A stretch of DNA of 64,000 nt from contig CM070520.1 in NCBI GenBank assembly GCA_036346375.1, positions 16,193,791 through 16,257,790 on the forward strand. The letters run 5' to 3'. How positions within the stretch are numbered: the first letter of the stretch is position 1; each line of letters starts with the position of its first letter. Below the pieces are notes generated by a model, which ran no database searches, was not told where the DNA came from, and saw only the letters and a list, made by a program, of their open reading frames with translations. The translations under genes were made by a program, and so were the position numbers. Below are positions 10,614-21,963 of this stretch, piece after piece. This DNA comes from Guadua angustifolia (taxonomy: Eukaryota > Streptophyta > Magnoliopsida > Poales > Poaceae).

Positions 10614-11671
10614 TAAGGCTTCGTCCGGAGAGGATTACCACAACTAGACGTCATTACGTCGAACTTTGTATTATAGGCTTGCTATATATGATCACGATCA
10701 AATTGATCTAAGTTATTCCATAGACAAGTCTATGTACGTAGTATAAATACTAGCTTTAAGAGAATAACATAAGAGAAAATTGTCCTAAAACTTTTGTACT
10801 TTTTCGTGTTCGTGTTTGAATGTGTTTATGATATAGGATTAAAGCCAACAGTTAACCTGTGCATGGCACGGGCATGTAAGTTTGCTTCTCGCACATGGCT
10901 ACTTTTGAAAATTTACATGGCTACTTTTGAAAATTTAGTTCCGAATTTTGCTATATTTTGGTTCTTCCAACTTCAACTATTCTCCTCCTCGTCAAGCATT
11001 TCGATGGTCAATGCTCATGCAATTTATGGAATGCCGTTGAGTTATTTCCAGCAAAAACTCGTTCTTATGTCGAACTGTTAGTTACGTTGAGTCATCATGT
11101 ATATATATCTCTGTTGTAAATTAATGGAAGCTCATGTTTCCAAAGTTGTAACCCCAGTATGCTTCCTGCACTTCATCCTCAATGTTGCCAGTCAAGAATT
11201 CTTTCGTTGCATATTTTGTGTCATTGTATGCTGTTACAGTTAGAATGGATGGGTCATATTATTTTATTTTTCAGTTAAAATGAGATAATCTATCTAATAT
11301 TTTCCTTCATTGGAACTTTTAACCTTTTGCCTCGTGATTAATATGATAGCTTCTAGAGCACGTATCTAATCTCTTGGGAAAGAGTCTATTGGGCTGGCGA
11401 AAATTTCTTTTTTCTTGGATTAATTTTGTTTTCATGTCAAAGAATCCACGAATTTTAACGGAGTGAGCGTAAATCCTTAAAATGAAGGATGGATGGCAAA
11501 CGGGAGAATTCCTACATGTTATTTGCCTTCAATTATTTTAATAATTTTTTAGCTTTTTTTGTACTTTTTATTTCTTAAGTTTAGATCAACCAATACATGG
11601 TCCAACAAGAACAACCGATACAACTATCTCATAACAATACCTCATGGAAGCTGCTTTGCAATTGATAGACT
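10614..11671. other. 3' flank of copy 1
   Basis: No gene is seen. The part 10614-11220 aligns with 51900-52470 downstream of copy 2, including a CATGGCTACTTTTGAAA motif repeated twice. From 11220 to 11671 the two flanks differ. Confidence 0.7.
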
Positions 11672-13115
11672 TTCTCCCACAGATAGAAAATCACATAAAT
11701 AAATCCCTTCTGCACACATCTATGAAACCCATTCTCTGTAGTTTTGAAAGCAACTTGCTTGGTCATACCTGTCAACGATTTCAACAAATAATCTGATGTT
11801 GCTCGTTCGATTAAATAACGCGAAATAGACCTAATAACAAATCTGATACTCAGAGTTAAACTTGCATAGGAGGGGATCGATTTACCTAATGCACAACGTC
11901 CTACAAATTCGAGCATGTTCTGTACAAATAGAAATTACCATGTATGCTTTACCTATAGAGCACACATAGATAATAACGGATCTTACAAAAACTGCTGCAA
12001 CTATGTACTAGAAGGATAAATAGATCTATAAAAAAAATACATTCTCCATGTTCTAAATAGAACTAAGTAATAGATCTAATATTCTAAAACTAAGTGCTAC
12101 AGTGCACCTAACTAGTACGAGAAAGTGCGACAAACTACTCTGGAATTTTATATCTACAACCACACTATTTACACATCTACCCATTATCCAATAGAAATAC
12201 AAACCTAATCATTTTATTTGGTAACCTATCGTGGTTTCAAAATAAATCTACAAACAAAAAACACACATTTAAGATAGGGAGATCCACTCCTCTGCTCTGC
12301 TTTGCTATTTTTCTCATCTTCTCCTAGTCCTCACCCCCCCCCCCCCCCCTCCTCTTTTTCTTGAATAGATTTAAGTTTCGGTCGTTTTTTTGCAGGTTTA
12401 TCTGAGTTCAAATGATAATTCGTTGTCTCTGTCGGCAAATGAATGGCAGTAGATGCCGTAGTGAACGATGTGGCACTATTCCATCTATTATTTGACGACA
12501 CTCTCTGTCTACATTTCATATGAAGATCTAGATGATGTTGCGATTTCAAATAGCGACAGGCCTATTGTCTCCTTTTGAAATGCCAACCGAGCTATATTTC
12601 TGTAATTTTTTATTTGAACATTTATTTATGTAATATTAATCAAATTTATATTATTAATAAAAAAATTTAATAGAGAGCTGGCAGTTAGCTGCTTTGGGGC
12701 AAGAATTATTGATGTGTATACATGAGCCTGTTGCATGTTGCTGGCAGTCAAAGCTTTCTTGTTCCATCTCTGTATGACTGTATCCATCTTTCCATTCACG
12801 TACGCGCCTATTTTGCCTGGCCCGCGAGGTCGATTTGCCTCCGAGACCGGACATGCGACGATTTTATTATTTAATCTCTTTTCGATTTTTTATAATTTCT
12901 CACGTAACTTATTTCCAAATTTAACTTACTTGGCATAGCAAGATAGAGTAAGTAAGCTTTGAGCCAAAAAAAAAAAGAAGGTATTTTTAGCCAGACAACA
13001 TCGTCACGCCACTAGAGACAGAGTGACAAGATTTGAACTCCGTCTACACCCACTTTCCCATTCACGTCACGTGCGCGCCTAGTTTTGCCGGGCCCGCATC
13101 GTCGATTTGTCGGTG
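11672..13115. repeat. Duplicated block shared with 53150-54588
   Basis: The block is nearly collinear with 53150-54588 apart from small indels. On the minus strand both copies keep an open frame of about 85-95 residues (11629-11916 and 53149-53409, with LIERATSDYLLKSL), but no domain is recognisable and no splice context supports it. A second minus-strand Lys/Glu-rich frame runs through the C-run. A smaller internal repeat links 12780-12860 with 13055-13145 (GCGCGCCTA, GGCCCGC and GAGACCGGACAT). Confidence 0.8.
12334..12349. repeat. Run of 16 C
   Basis: A homopolymer inside the duplicated block. The second copy has only a few C at the same place (53808-53813). Confidence 0.95.
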
Positions 13116-14060
13116 CGTCTAATTTTCTACCCCGGCCGGAGACCGGACATAATAACGACCGGATGATAACCGACTGGGATATGGAGATGCACTAGGATAA
13201 CAATTTCCGGTCAATTTTGTACGCACAAGTGAGCAATTATATATATATCCATCCAGTTCGTTTCCATCGACTACTGGCGAGTCGCACGGGGTAATTCGGG
13301 TTAATTCTTCTTTATACCTCCTAATAAATATCCAGATTTATTTGATACTATCTGCATGTATGTATTGAATATATTGCTAGAGATAATAATTAAGAGTAGT
13401 CTAGTTATTTTCAAAATCAACTGGCCTATGTGCTATGAGAAAATACACCTTGTAAACTTGGAAAATGTGTAGTTTCTTAATGTAAATGTATACCATAAGA
13501 TCAAATCTATCTAGCAAATTTCACTATGGGAAGCTCAAAATTCCCACAACAACAATTGGTCCGTGTTATTTACAAAAGTCTACTTGTTGTTGAATTTATA
13601 ATTCTAACAAATACAATTAGTATGATAGCAAAAAAGCACGTATGCCATTTTAAAAATAACATCAGAGGAGACAGTCCAATAACCCTATATATCATGGTTT
13701 GGTATTTCCATAAGTACCATTGTAAAACCGATAACTCAATTGGAGGCCAGCTATCTACTGGAAAGTAAAGCTAAAATTTGTTTATTTTTAAAGACTAAAC
13801 ATGTTGATTTTTTAAGGTACGAAATAGCATGGACTAAAATTGCATTTTGGATATTTCTAATTATTGTTCAATGTTGATTGATTTTTCAGCGAGATGCTAA
13901 TGGAGCAGCACACGCATGCGCTAAATTTGCTAGCTTCTTCTAGATGTCAGGCGTGGTCGTGGCTTGATTGTACACCTGATTTCCTTTTATCTAGCTTGAT
14001 GGTGAATTGTAACCCTACTCATGATTAATGAAATTATCTATTTGGCCTGAAAAATGTTAT
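13116..14060. other. No recognised feature
   Basis: AT-rich sequence present in copy 1 and absent at the corresponding junction in copy 2. No transposon ends or genes are recognised. Confidence 0.5.
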
Positions 14061-14453
14061 GGGCTATTTGGATAATAGGTTATGAGAGGTGGAAATGGGG
14101 TAATTAGGATATAATGTAAGACAAATCTATCTTCCAATCCGTCGATTCAAAGACTAAGGGTGTGTTTAGCAGGGATTCAGCTTCTCCAGATTTGTGAATC
14201 TGGTGAAGCTAAAAATTCTAGCTTCATCAGATTCATGAAGGTGAAGTTGTGAGTACATTAAGAATATTTAAATAGATCATCTTGTTTACATTTTAGACCA
14301 AAAATATAAACTTAATTCACTTTATTTTAGCCTACAAATTTCAGATTTTAGATAAAACTGGAATCTGGAGCTCTACCAAACAGACCCTAAATTTATCCCA
14401 CCTCACATCTCAATCACATTCCCACCCCTCGTTTCTTATTATCCAAACAGCCC
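14061..14453. mobile_element. Tourist/PIF-like MITE, host of a second MITE
   Basis: Left end GGGCTATTTGGATAATAGG and, inverted from the right, GGGCTGTTTGGATAATAAG form terminal inverted repeats. A younger MITE sits inside at 14158-14387. Without it the element is about 160 bp. Flanking TAT/TAA fits a decayed 3-bp duplication. Confidence 0.8.
14158..14387. mobile_element. Tourist-like MITE, family also at 49588
   Basis: A 230-bp element with ends GGGTGTGTTTAGCAGG and, inverted, GGGTCTGTTTGGTAGAG, flanked by TAA on both sides (14155-14157, 14388-14390). It has the same family sequence and length as 49588-49816. Confidence 0.9.
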
Positions 14454-14543
14454 TAAGATATTTTATTGATGGGTGTCTAACGGATCCATATACGTGTACA
14501 ATGAGAGCCCTGTGCCTTTTTTATGTGACTAAAATGAACAATA

Positions 14544-14877
14544 CTAGGTTGAGCTGCGTGCGATACCGTGCCATAAGGAAAAAATCCGGCACGAGTTTTT
14601 TGCAAATCGAATTTACGGAATTATAGGTCTCTTTTTTCAAAATAATCGGCAGAAAGATCTATTTACGATTCCAAATTTTTTTAAATCTTCCGGGTCGAAA
14701 GAACCGGCGTTTTTTTTGCAAAATAATGTTAAATTTACATAACTACGGGGTCCTCTCTGCAAAATAACAGGTGGAAGGACCTATCCATGATTTTTGATTT
14801 TTTAGGGGGCTTTTCCGTGAAACCAGTGACGTGGTGGCCTGCATATGCCTGAATCCTCCCGACATTAAGATATATAC
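14544..14877 (-). mobile_element. Nonautonomous Helitron, reversed
   Basis: On the minus strand the element ends CTAG followed by T (14544-14547 and 14543), and starts near ATATCTTAATGTCGGGAGG. The interior is the AGGTCC/TTTTGCAAA type seen in other Helitrons of this window. It has no coding capacity. Confidence 0.55.
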
Positions 14878-15338
14878 CAGCCAGAGTAACGCGCTACGAT
14901 GCGCCGCGCACGACGATGCAACATGTAAAATTTGGAAAATCTGGTCGTATTTTCGGTTTCCGTTTTTTTAAATGGGTCGTTAGGACCCGTCGGTGAATCT
15001 ATGAGCTGTTATAAACCTTCGAGGAATCTGCGTTTTTTTTAAACCGCATGGAGAGACCTAAACATAATTTCAAAATTTTTCGGGTCTATCTTACAAAAAA
15101 ATCGACGAAAGAATGTAAACACAATTTCCAATTTGGCTATAAACCTTCGACGAATCTGTGTTTTTTTAGAAAAGCGCGTGGAGGGATCTAAACGTAATTT
15201 TGATATTTTTCGGGTCTATTTTATGAAAAAAAACTGCCAAAAGGACCTAAGCGCGATATTTATTTTTTGGGAGGGCCTCCGCACGAGGTGTGACACGTGG
15301 GCCGGCTGAGGAGGGCTGAATTCTAGACGCTATTATAT
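14878..15338 (-). mobile_element. Second reversed Helitron, abutting the first
   Basis: Read on the minus strand, the 3' part contains GCATCGTCGTGC and GCGCGTTACTCTGGCTGGT. This matches the 3' end of the + strand Helitron at 42491-43306 (GCGCGTTACCCTGGCTAGT), with CTAG changed to CTGG. Its 5' part ends with GGCCCACGTGTC, also like that element. Confidence 0.65.
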
Positions 15339-15355
15339 AGTCAATATTTTGTAAA

Positions 15356-16010
15356 CACTACAATTTCTTCTGGAAACAGTTGAACGACGCTTGTTATTAT
15401 ATATTACGAGTAGATCTCCGGTCTATACTGATACTATCACACTGTCTTTCTCTAGCTTACTCGATCTGGTACAACACAACTAGCATTAGTTATTAGCTAG
15501 TGTTGAAAATAACTAAGCAATGACGCTATTGCTTGTTACTAGTACAGAATGGTACATCACTATCGTTTTATCTGAGTTAGTTCTGAAGTTTTTAGGAAAA
15601 AATGATTATGATAGATGACTTAAGAGGGGTGTTAATAATAATTACTATCGATTCTCTGGTTAAAAGTGATTGTGATGTAGCACTGAGTACATCACAATCG
15701 GTTCTTATGTTCTCATAAAAGAACTGGTAGTGATGTGCACATGCTCATCACTATCACTTCTTTTATGAGCACGTAAGAAGCGATAGTGATGTATATGTAA
15801 TCATTACTACCGCTTCTTACGTGAGAACCGATAGTAATGTACATGCTCATCACTATCGTTTTTTACATAAGAAGTGATAGTGATGTATATGATTACATCA
15901 CTATCGCTTGTCAAGTGAGAACCGATAGTGATGTGTGTGCACATCACTATCGCTTCTTAAGTGAGAACCGATTGTGATGTATCTCGCTATTGTGATGTAT
16001 CTCGCTAAGT
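15356..16010. mobile_element. CACTA-type element end with hairpin subterminal repeats
   Basis: CACTACAATTTCTTCTGG at 15356 resembles a CACTA terminus. From about 15640 to 16000 a motif pairing CATCACTATCGCTTCTTA with GAACCGATAGTGATG recurs, so that neighbouring copies can fold as hairpins, as in CACTA subterminal regions. The opposite terminus was not found, so the element is probably truncated. Confidence 0.5.
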
Positions 16011-16745
16011 TATTTACACCCCACGGGCTGAACTCTCCTCTGTTATTCCAGAGGACATTTTTCCGTCGCCACCCGAAAAAATAGCTCATATTCTGTGATT
16101 GGAAACAATACTTGGGTGAGAAAAATTGAAATCTTCTAGGGTGGGTGTTAAGAGGGTAAATTTGAAGCTTAGCCTAAGGAGATTTTCCCTCATTTTGCAG
16201 AATTTATAGTTTTCTTTAAAATGTGAGTATTCCTTCAAACCCTTTCAATTTTGCACTATGTAATTTTGATATGTCGTGAAGAAAATTTTGGTTGCACTGG
16301 TATTATGTATATCCTATCAGATTTTACACTCTTTATTTGACAAGCACATATGTATTTAATTATTTTAATTTATAGTGCTCTCATATTAATCTAAAATTAT
16401 TGTTGCTGTCATATGATGAATGCCACTCCAATCACCAAGTACTCCTAGAAATGCCATTATAGTCAATACCTCCCCAATTTACTAGAATACACAGCATGTA
16501 TTGACTAGGAACTAGGAGACGCACCTGATCGCGCTTTGGTCGATGCCGACAGCACGTGGGAAAGGGCGAAGGGGTGAATGGAGTTAGGAAGAAGTAAAAC
16601 AGATTCGGATGTGAACCGCTGAGCTGCTGAGGTGTCCTTACGAGTTTACTCATAGTATAGAACTTTCTGAATTGTGATGCCCTTGCGAGTTTTCTGAATA
16701 TATGATATTCATAGAAGCTTTAGCTTTGTTAATCATCAGTATAAC
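16011..16745. other. No recognised feature
   Basis: Contains no recognisable gene, repeat or transposon end. Confidence 0.5.
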
Positions 16746-17705
16746 TGTTAGAGTGGGCTTGGCTTATGTAAAGATCAACTAATTCTTAAAAAAAATCTCA
16801 AAGACCCATGTGAGAGCAAGAGGATGATCGAATCCTTTAGTCCTATCTTGCTAGTGGAAGGGGAGAAACACCTACTTAAAAATGGAGGTTCTCCTCTTCC
16901 ACCAAGTCATGGGTGTGGGGAGAGAAGAAATGAGTCCACACGCGCGCTCACTCGCTCGCCTCGCCGGGCACGGGCCGGGGCTGGGCTGGGGCAATGGGTG
17001 CGGCACCTGCGTGAATGGTCCGCTGAAATCTGGTCCCTGACCTTGCAGAGGCGCGGCTTCCTTTTGCTGTTTTATTTTTTTGGTGACTTGGCCTTTAAGT
17101 TAGGTTTTTGAGTCCTTATCGGTTTGAGATCGTGATCGCGACACGAAATCGTGCGGATCATGATCGTGACATGAGATCGTGCGGCTCTCTATATAAACGA
17201 CCTATCAGCTGCCGCCAGAATCATCTCGATTGGAGCTAGGGTTTTGCCACCTCTCGCTGCTGCGCAGCCATCGTAGTCTCCTCCATCCCGAGCGTCGGCG
17301 TGCACCTGCGATCAGGAGAGCAGGTCTCCGGAACCCTTCACCTTCGAGATCCTGCACCGGGAGAGGGCGAATAAGGTTTTTGGGAAGTGATCCGCGCGAC
17401 TGCTCAAAATCTTCACCATGGGTTGTCTTCCTATTCCTGCTGCTGGACGTCATCGCCAGCGACTCCTGCGACGCGCCATCAACAACGTCGTCCACGTCAA
17501 CGTCGCGATTGCACCAGCTACGGCATCTGCATCTCCTTCCGCTCAGTACGTTCAATTTGTTCTAATCTCGTGGTTAATTATGTTTATCAAGATGATCATG
17601 ATGTTCGTGTTGTCTAGTATGTTAGAGAAATACATGCTAGTTTATGTGATGCTGTTCATGATTTATATTTGGAATTTAATCTGGAAACTGTCTAATTACT
17701 CAACA
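16746..17705 (+). mobile_element. Solo Ty1/copia LTR, 960 bp, with perfect target duplication
   Basis: Starts TGTTAGAGTGGGC and ends TCAACA, the TGTT...AACA form of copia LTRs. It is flanked by ATAAC at 16741-16745 and 17706-17710. A promoter-like TATATAAAC lies near 17191, followed by a GC-rich leader. No primer site, polypurine tract or coding region is associated, so this is a solo LTR left by recombination. Reading frames inside it are not genes. Confidence 0.9.
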
Positions 17706-18119
17706 ATAACAACCAAGCTTCATGAGGGCAAATATAACATTAGTTTTTATGTACAATATAGTTCAATTGCTGTTTCATAAAAACTTTGTCTTCTTACTTC
17801 ATGTTTTTCTAAAGCTAATCATGTTACGATATAGGGCCCTTGATTTGGCGAATTATGGTGAATTGAAGCTCTGAAATATTGTAAGTTCAAAATACCTGTT
17901 TAAAAGGTGGAATCCACTCCAATATATGGCCTGCAACCAAGCCAAAAATCCCTCAACGGATGGCTTAAGCGCAACAAACATCCTATTGAAGCACATTTTT
18001 TTTTCTATTCTTCAACTCAATTTCTACGATGCTCCCAGGACATTTAATTTCTATCTCAGCTTTAAAACTGTAGATGCGGCCTCTCCAATCGGACACCAGC
18101 TCACCCAAATGGTCGGCTC
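17706..18119. other. No recognised feature
   Basis: AT-rich sequence between the solo LTR and the duplicated block. Nothing recognised. Confidence 0.4.
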
Positions 18120-18400
18120 TCCCAAATTGTGGCTAGGGTTTTGCTTTGCTCCCCAAAACGAGCTCACCTCCTACGACCATTTCCTAGCCTCAGTCGAGCT
18201 GCCGCTGCAACCAACGCTACTTGGCTCGGTTGAGAGAAGACGTCGTAGATCAAAGCTGGCTTCCTTTCCATTGGACTTCATGCAGAAGGCCACTTGCATG
18301 GCCGCGGTTAGGGAACTGTTTCCGGTGAGGATTTCCGATTCTCTCCTGAAGGTGCAGGACATGGTCGGCCTGCCCACATCATCTGGCTAGTTTTTCTCGT
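18120..18400 (+). other. GC-rich block partly shared with 54588-54700
   Basis: The parts around GCTGCAACCAACGCTACTTGGC and GGCCACTTGCATGGCCGCGG also occur at 54594-54700, directly after the end of the shared block that stops here at 13115. It therefore continues the duplication across about 5 kb present only in copy 1. An open frame exists (17926-18390) but no domain is recognisable. It may be part of the 5' region of the adjacent LINE. Confidence 0.55.
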
Positions 18401-18425
18401 GCCGTTCTCGGTCGTCTTTGGATAC

Positions 18426-19250
18426 ATGGCTTCTTCTGATATCATGGTCTGGAACTTGCGCGGCCTCAATGGCGTAGCACGGCGTAATGCGGCTGGGGAT
18501 GTAGTCCGTGAGGAGAACATATCCCTTCTTTGTATCCAGTAGACTTAGCTCTTTGTCATGTCTGACTAGTTGGTCCTGCAAATGCCTGGTTCATATTTCC
18601 GCCACGCCTACCTGCAGTCGTTACAAACTAGAGGAGCTATCTTGTTGTGCTCTTTTAATTACGGTAAGCTAGTATTTATTTATTATTTATCTATTAATAG
18701 ATTAGTAGCAATACTCTTAACAAATCAATAATTAGATCTAATTTCTACTACTCATCATATACTATCGGTACAGACGACTGTAAAATTTCTCCTCATTGGC
18801 TTGGCGTATGTCGGAGTGGTAGCTACCTAACATCCAGCTTGGTGACCATTTGATAACAACGCTGGTCTTAGATTTTTTATGATTGTACGCCACGATGTCA
18901 CTGTAGTTTATGGTCCGCAGGGCTATCAGGAAATAACTCTGTTCCTCCAGGAACTAACGGACATCCAATCACGTGTTCTGGCCCATGGGCTGTTTGCGGC
19001 GATTTCAACCTAATCTATAGGGCTGGAGACAAATTAAAATAACAAAAAATCTTAGCATGAGATCAATGGGTCATTTCCGTAGATTCCGTGATGACGTGAA
19101 ACTCAAAGAGATGCATCTGAATTCTGAACGGTCGTCTTTTTACGTGAACCAACGAATGGGCACAACCCAATGTTCGAGAGAATCGCTTGTTTGTTTATCT
19201 ACTGGTCATCAACCCGTGTATCCCACAGATAATATATTTTCTCTATGTTT
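18426..19250 (+). pseudogene. LINE (L1-like) endonuclease remnant
   Basis: Translation from ATG 18426 gives an apurinic-endonuclease type start: MVWNLRGLNGVARRNA and REENISLLCIQ. About 110 bases of foreign AT-rich DNA follow (18661-18770). The domain then continues in shifting frames with TVVYGPQGYQ, VCGDFNLIYRAGDK and, near 19057, GHFRRFRDDVKLKEMHLN. This is the order seen in LINE endonucleases, which nick target DNA for target-primed reverse transcription. Many stops and frameshifts make it inactive. Confidence 0.8.
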
Positions 19251-19419
19251 TTGAAATTTAGTACTAAGTTTATAGAAATTTTGGTAGCATAATTTTAGTT
19301 ACAAATGCTAGCTCAAAATCGACATTTCCTTCCACTCAAAATGCCTGGGGAGCATCTATTCTACAGTCAACCTCAGGCTTCCGATGGTGTGGTTCAGCTC
19401 CACCTTTCCTCTCATGCGA

Positions 19420-19740
19420 TACGTGTCAGCTGGAAAAAGTTTCAACACGAGAAACTTTCAACCAGAGAATTTCAACTCAGGAAAAATCAAATTGAGGACT
19501 TTCAATTAGGAAAATTTTAACTCAAGAAATTTCAAACCAGAAAATTTTTAAGTGAGGAAATTTTAGAGCGGAGAATATCAAAAACTGTCAATTCAAAAAT
19601 TTTTGGTTCGAAAACTTGCAGTTCAAATAAATTTATTATTGAAAGTTTCAATTTGAAAAAACTTTTGATTTGCAATATTTTAACTATAAAAATTTCAACT
19701 CTCGTCCAAATATTCAACTCTAAAACCTAACTCAAATAAA
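19420..19740. repeat. Degenerate minisatellite, about 20-bp period
   Basis: Variants of GAAATTTCAACTCAGG recur with A/T-rich spacers. The array lies inside the LINE remnant, between its endonuclease end (about 19345) and the linker (about 19905). It is absent from the second copy at 55.9 kb. Confidence 0.65.
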
Positions 19741-19904
19741 AAAATTAGCAAATATGATCGTACATAGCGAGTACTGCCAGACATGCATGGCTAGTACTAT
19801 AATAGACAGACTGCTCTTTCTCTCCGCACGCGACACGTGTCACATGGAGACTACTTGCGGCAGGAGCGCACGCGATGGTCGGTACGAGCGCCCGTAAATT
19901 AGCA

Positions 19905-20430
19905 AATCCGAAATGGGTGTTCTGGTTCGAGGCCTTTTGGCCCCAATTGCAGAGCAACCGCGAGGTGATCCGACAGGCGTGGCCATGCCCTCTGCGAGGG
20001 GGCAGATTCCATTCGTAAGCTGCTTGACTGGTTGCTATGGAACACGGCCAATGCGCTCCAAACCTAGAGCCAAAGATTCGTAGGCGATGTGCCGATGTCA
20101 AGGTACAACAATGTTTTGCAGAGGGATTATCATTTCGGCTAGAGGTCGCACGGGGGTGTAGAATCCTCTCGACTCACGACTTGGAGCTGTGAGAACTGAG
20201 AAGATCTTAAGCTCAGATCAGGGGGTGGTTTCATCGTCCACCTAGGCACAACGTGCTGCCTGCCGCCAGAACCATATGGAGTTGTCGGAATCAATGTGGA
20301 TTCGTGGATCCTTCCTGGCAACCGAAGGCAATGCTGGATGGGGTTTTATTGTTGGATATGGATGTAGAGAGATTGAGGCTGTGCAGGATGCCGGCCAGGG
20401 GCTTGTGTGCAGGCTATAAAGGCAGCGGTG
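19905..20430 (+). pseudogene. LINE linker and possible RNase H remnant
   Basis: Near 19910 the frame WVFWFEAFWPQLQSNREVI resembles the segment between endonuclease and reverse transcriptase in plant LINEs. Around 20290-20390 the frame with EGNAGWGFIVGYG resembles the RNase H domain of such elements. The reverse transcriptase core is missing, so a large deletion has joined the two. The RNase H call is the weaker of the two. Confidence 0.5.
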
Positions 20431-21181
20431 CAACTGGGAATGGGACTTTCCCTTCCTCGCCCGGTTCCAGCCAGCGCATCAGTGCCATGCCCCCAAGAAA
20501 TTGCAAATCTGATCTTTTTTTTAATCGTGGCAGACGCCTATCGTGTTCCTATACTATGATAGGTGGATCTGCTGTTGTCTCATACCGCACTTGGTACAAG
20601 TAACATACGTCATCTCCCAATTCTTTTGCAGTCGAAAAGAGATTAAATTTGTAATTTCGTTCCAATGAAGACCAAACTTTACAAAAAAGAGAGGGTGCGT
20701 CTATGCTTTTCTTTTTGAAAGTTATGCAAATATTAAATCATAAATAAATAATAGATGATAATTATTTATCCTTCATTTACTTCAAGATTTGTGTAATATT
20801 TATCCTTCATTCTTTGCTGTGAGATTATTTGTTAGACCAGTGCAATGTTTCAGTTTGAGCTCTTGAAAGAATGGCTTTCTCTGTACCTTTTTTTTTCATT
20901 TAAGGAATAAGCAATTGCCTACCTGAAGTGGTTGTGAGGATTTCTACTGACCACTATAGCTCAAGTTGGCAGGAAATGTGGGAAATTTTGTGCTCCCATT
21001 TAAAGTATTGCGTTATCGGTCAGTTTTCTCAAGTTTGTGTTAAGACTATGTTGATAGATATATTTGCTTTTTATATGTTCTGTATTTGACCAACATTGCA
21101 ATCTTGTTTATTGTTTTGATAAAATCTGAAGTGCGAAGGCTACTGCTAGTTGCAAGAAAGGTTTTGGGTTTGTGAAACTCA
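20431..21181. other. No recognised gene
   Basis: AT-rich sequence. The part nearest 21182 could be the 5' leader or intron of the captured gene fragment that follows. Confidence 0.4.
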
Positions 21182-21963
21182 ATGGGTGCTTCACCCTCCA
21201 AAGCCACTGGTGAGGATGCTCTTGTTCTATGCAAGGAGCGAATGCGTCATATCAAACGAGCCATTGATTCAAGAGATGTTCTGTCGGCAGCACACCTATC
21301 GTACACTCAATCCCTCCGCAGTGTGGGAACAGCATTGTGGCGGTATGCGGAGTCTGAGATCTCACCGGAGTCATCACTATCCATTTCAGAAGTGGATAAG
21401 TCGCCATCACATTCCTCTATGGCTTCTCCTTCGCCTTCTCCTCATGGGATTTCTTTGATCCAATTGATGCTGCTGGTAGTGCTACCTCAAACAATGAGAA
21501 TGGACTGACCTTGAACTTCAGTAAATTGTGAAGGGTTTGCGAGATTTAAGGGAAGCCAAAGTAGTGTCATTGAGAGAAGAAGCAGCCAACAATTCTGATA
21601 GGACGCATCCAGAGCTTCCTGATGATAATGCAGCTCCTAAGAAGAAACCCAACCAAAGCAAAGTGGGATGAGTAACCAAGTGGATCGGTTGATGCTTCAA
21701 CTGAAGCTACTTCTTCTTGGAAGGTTGTAGCAAAGGTGAAGGACGATGAGATGGAAAGGGAATTGGGCGCAGAGACAGAAGATCCTTCGGAGTTCATCAC
21801 TCATCGAGCAAAAGATTTTGTGTCAAGCATGAAGGACATTGAATTCAGGTTTATACGTGCAGCAGAAGCAGGGAATGAGGTTTCCAGAATGCTCGAGACA
21901 AAGAAGATCAGACTTGACATATGTGCTAAAATGCCAGGTGATAATATGATGTATACCTCATAA
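21182..21963 (+). pseudogene. DUF630/DUF632 (NRG2-like) gene fragment
   Basis: ATG at 21182 opens MGASPSKATGEDALVLCKER, then HLSYTQSLRSVGTALW. This is the N-terminal DUF630 layout with a Gly2 that could be myristoylated. A frameshift near 21425 moves the continuation (SSWDFFDPIDAAGSA) to another frame, which ends at TGA (21529). Further on come GLRDLREAKVVSLREEA and, in another frame, FVSSMKDIEFRFIRAAEAG with EVSRMLETKK, the start of DUF632. The rest of DUF632 is absent. Known family members are plant plasma-membrane or nuclear-associated regulators such as nitrate regulatory gene 2. This piece, under one third of the usual length, is a non-functional fragment. Confidence 0.8.

Noticed and set aside
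15640..16000. Second CRISPR-like pattern
   Set aside because: Palindromic CACTA subterminal repeats without unique spacers.
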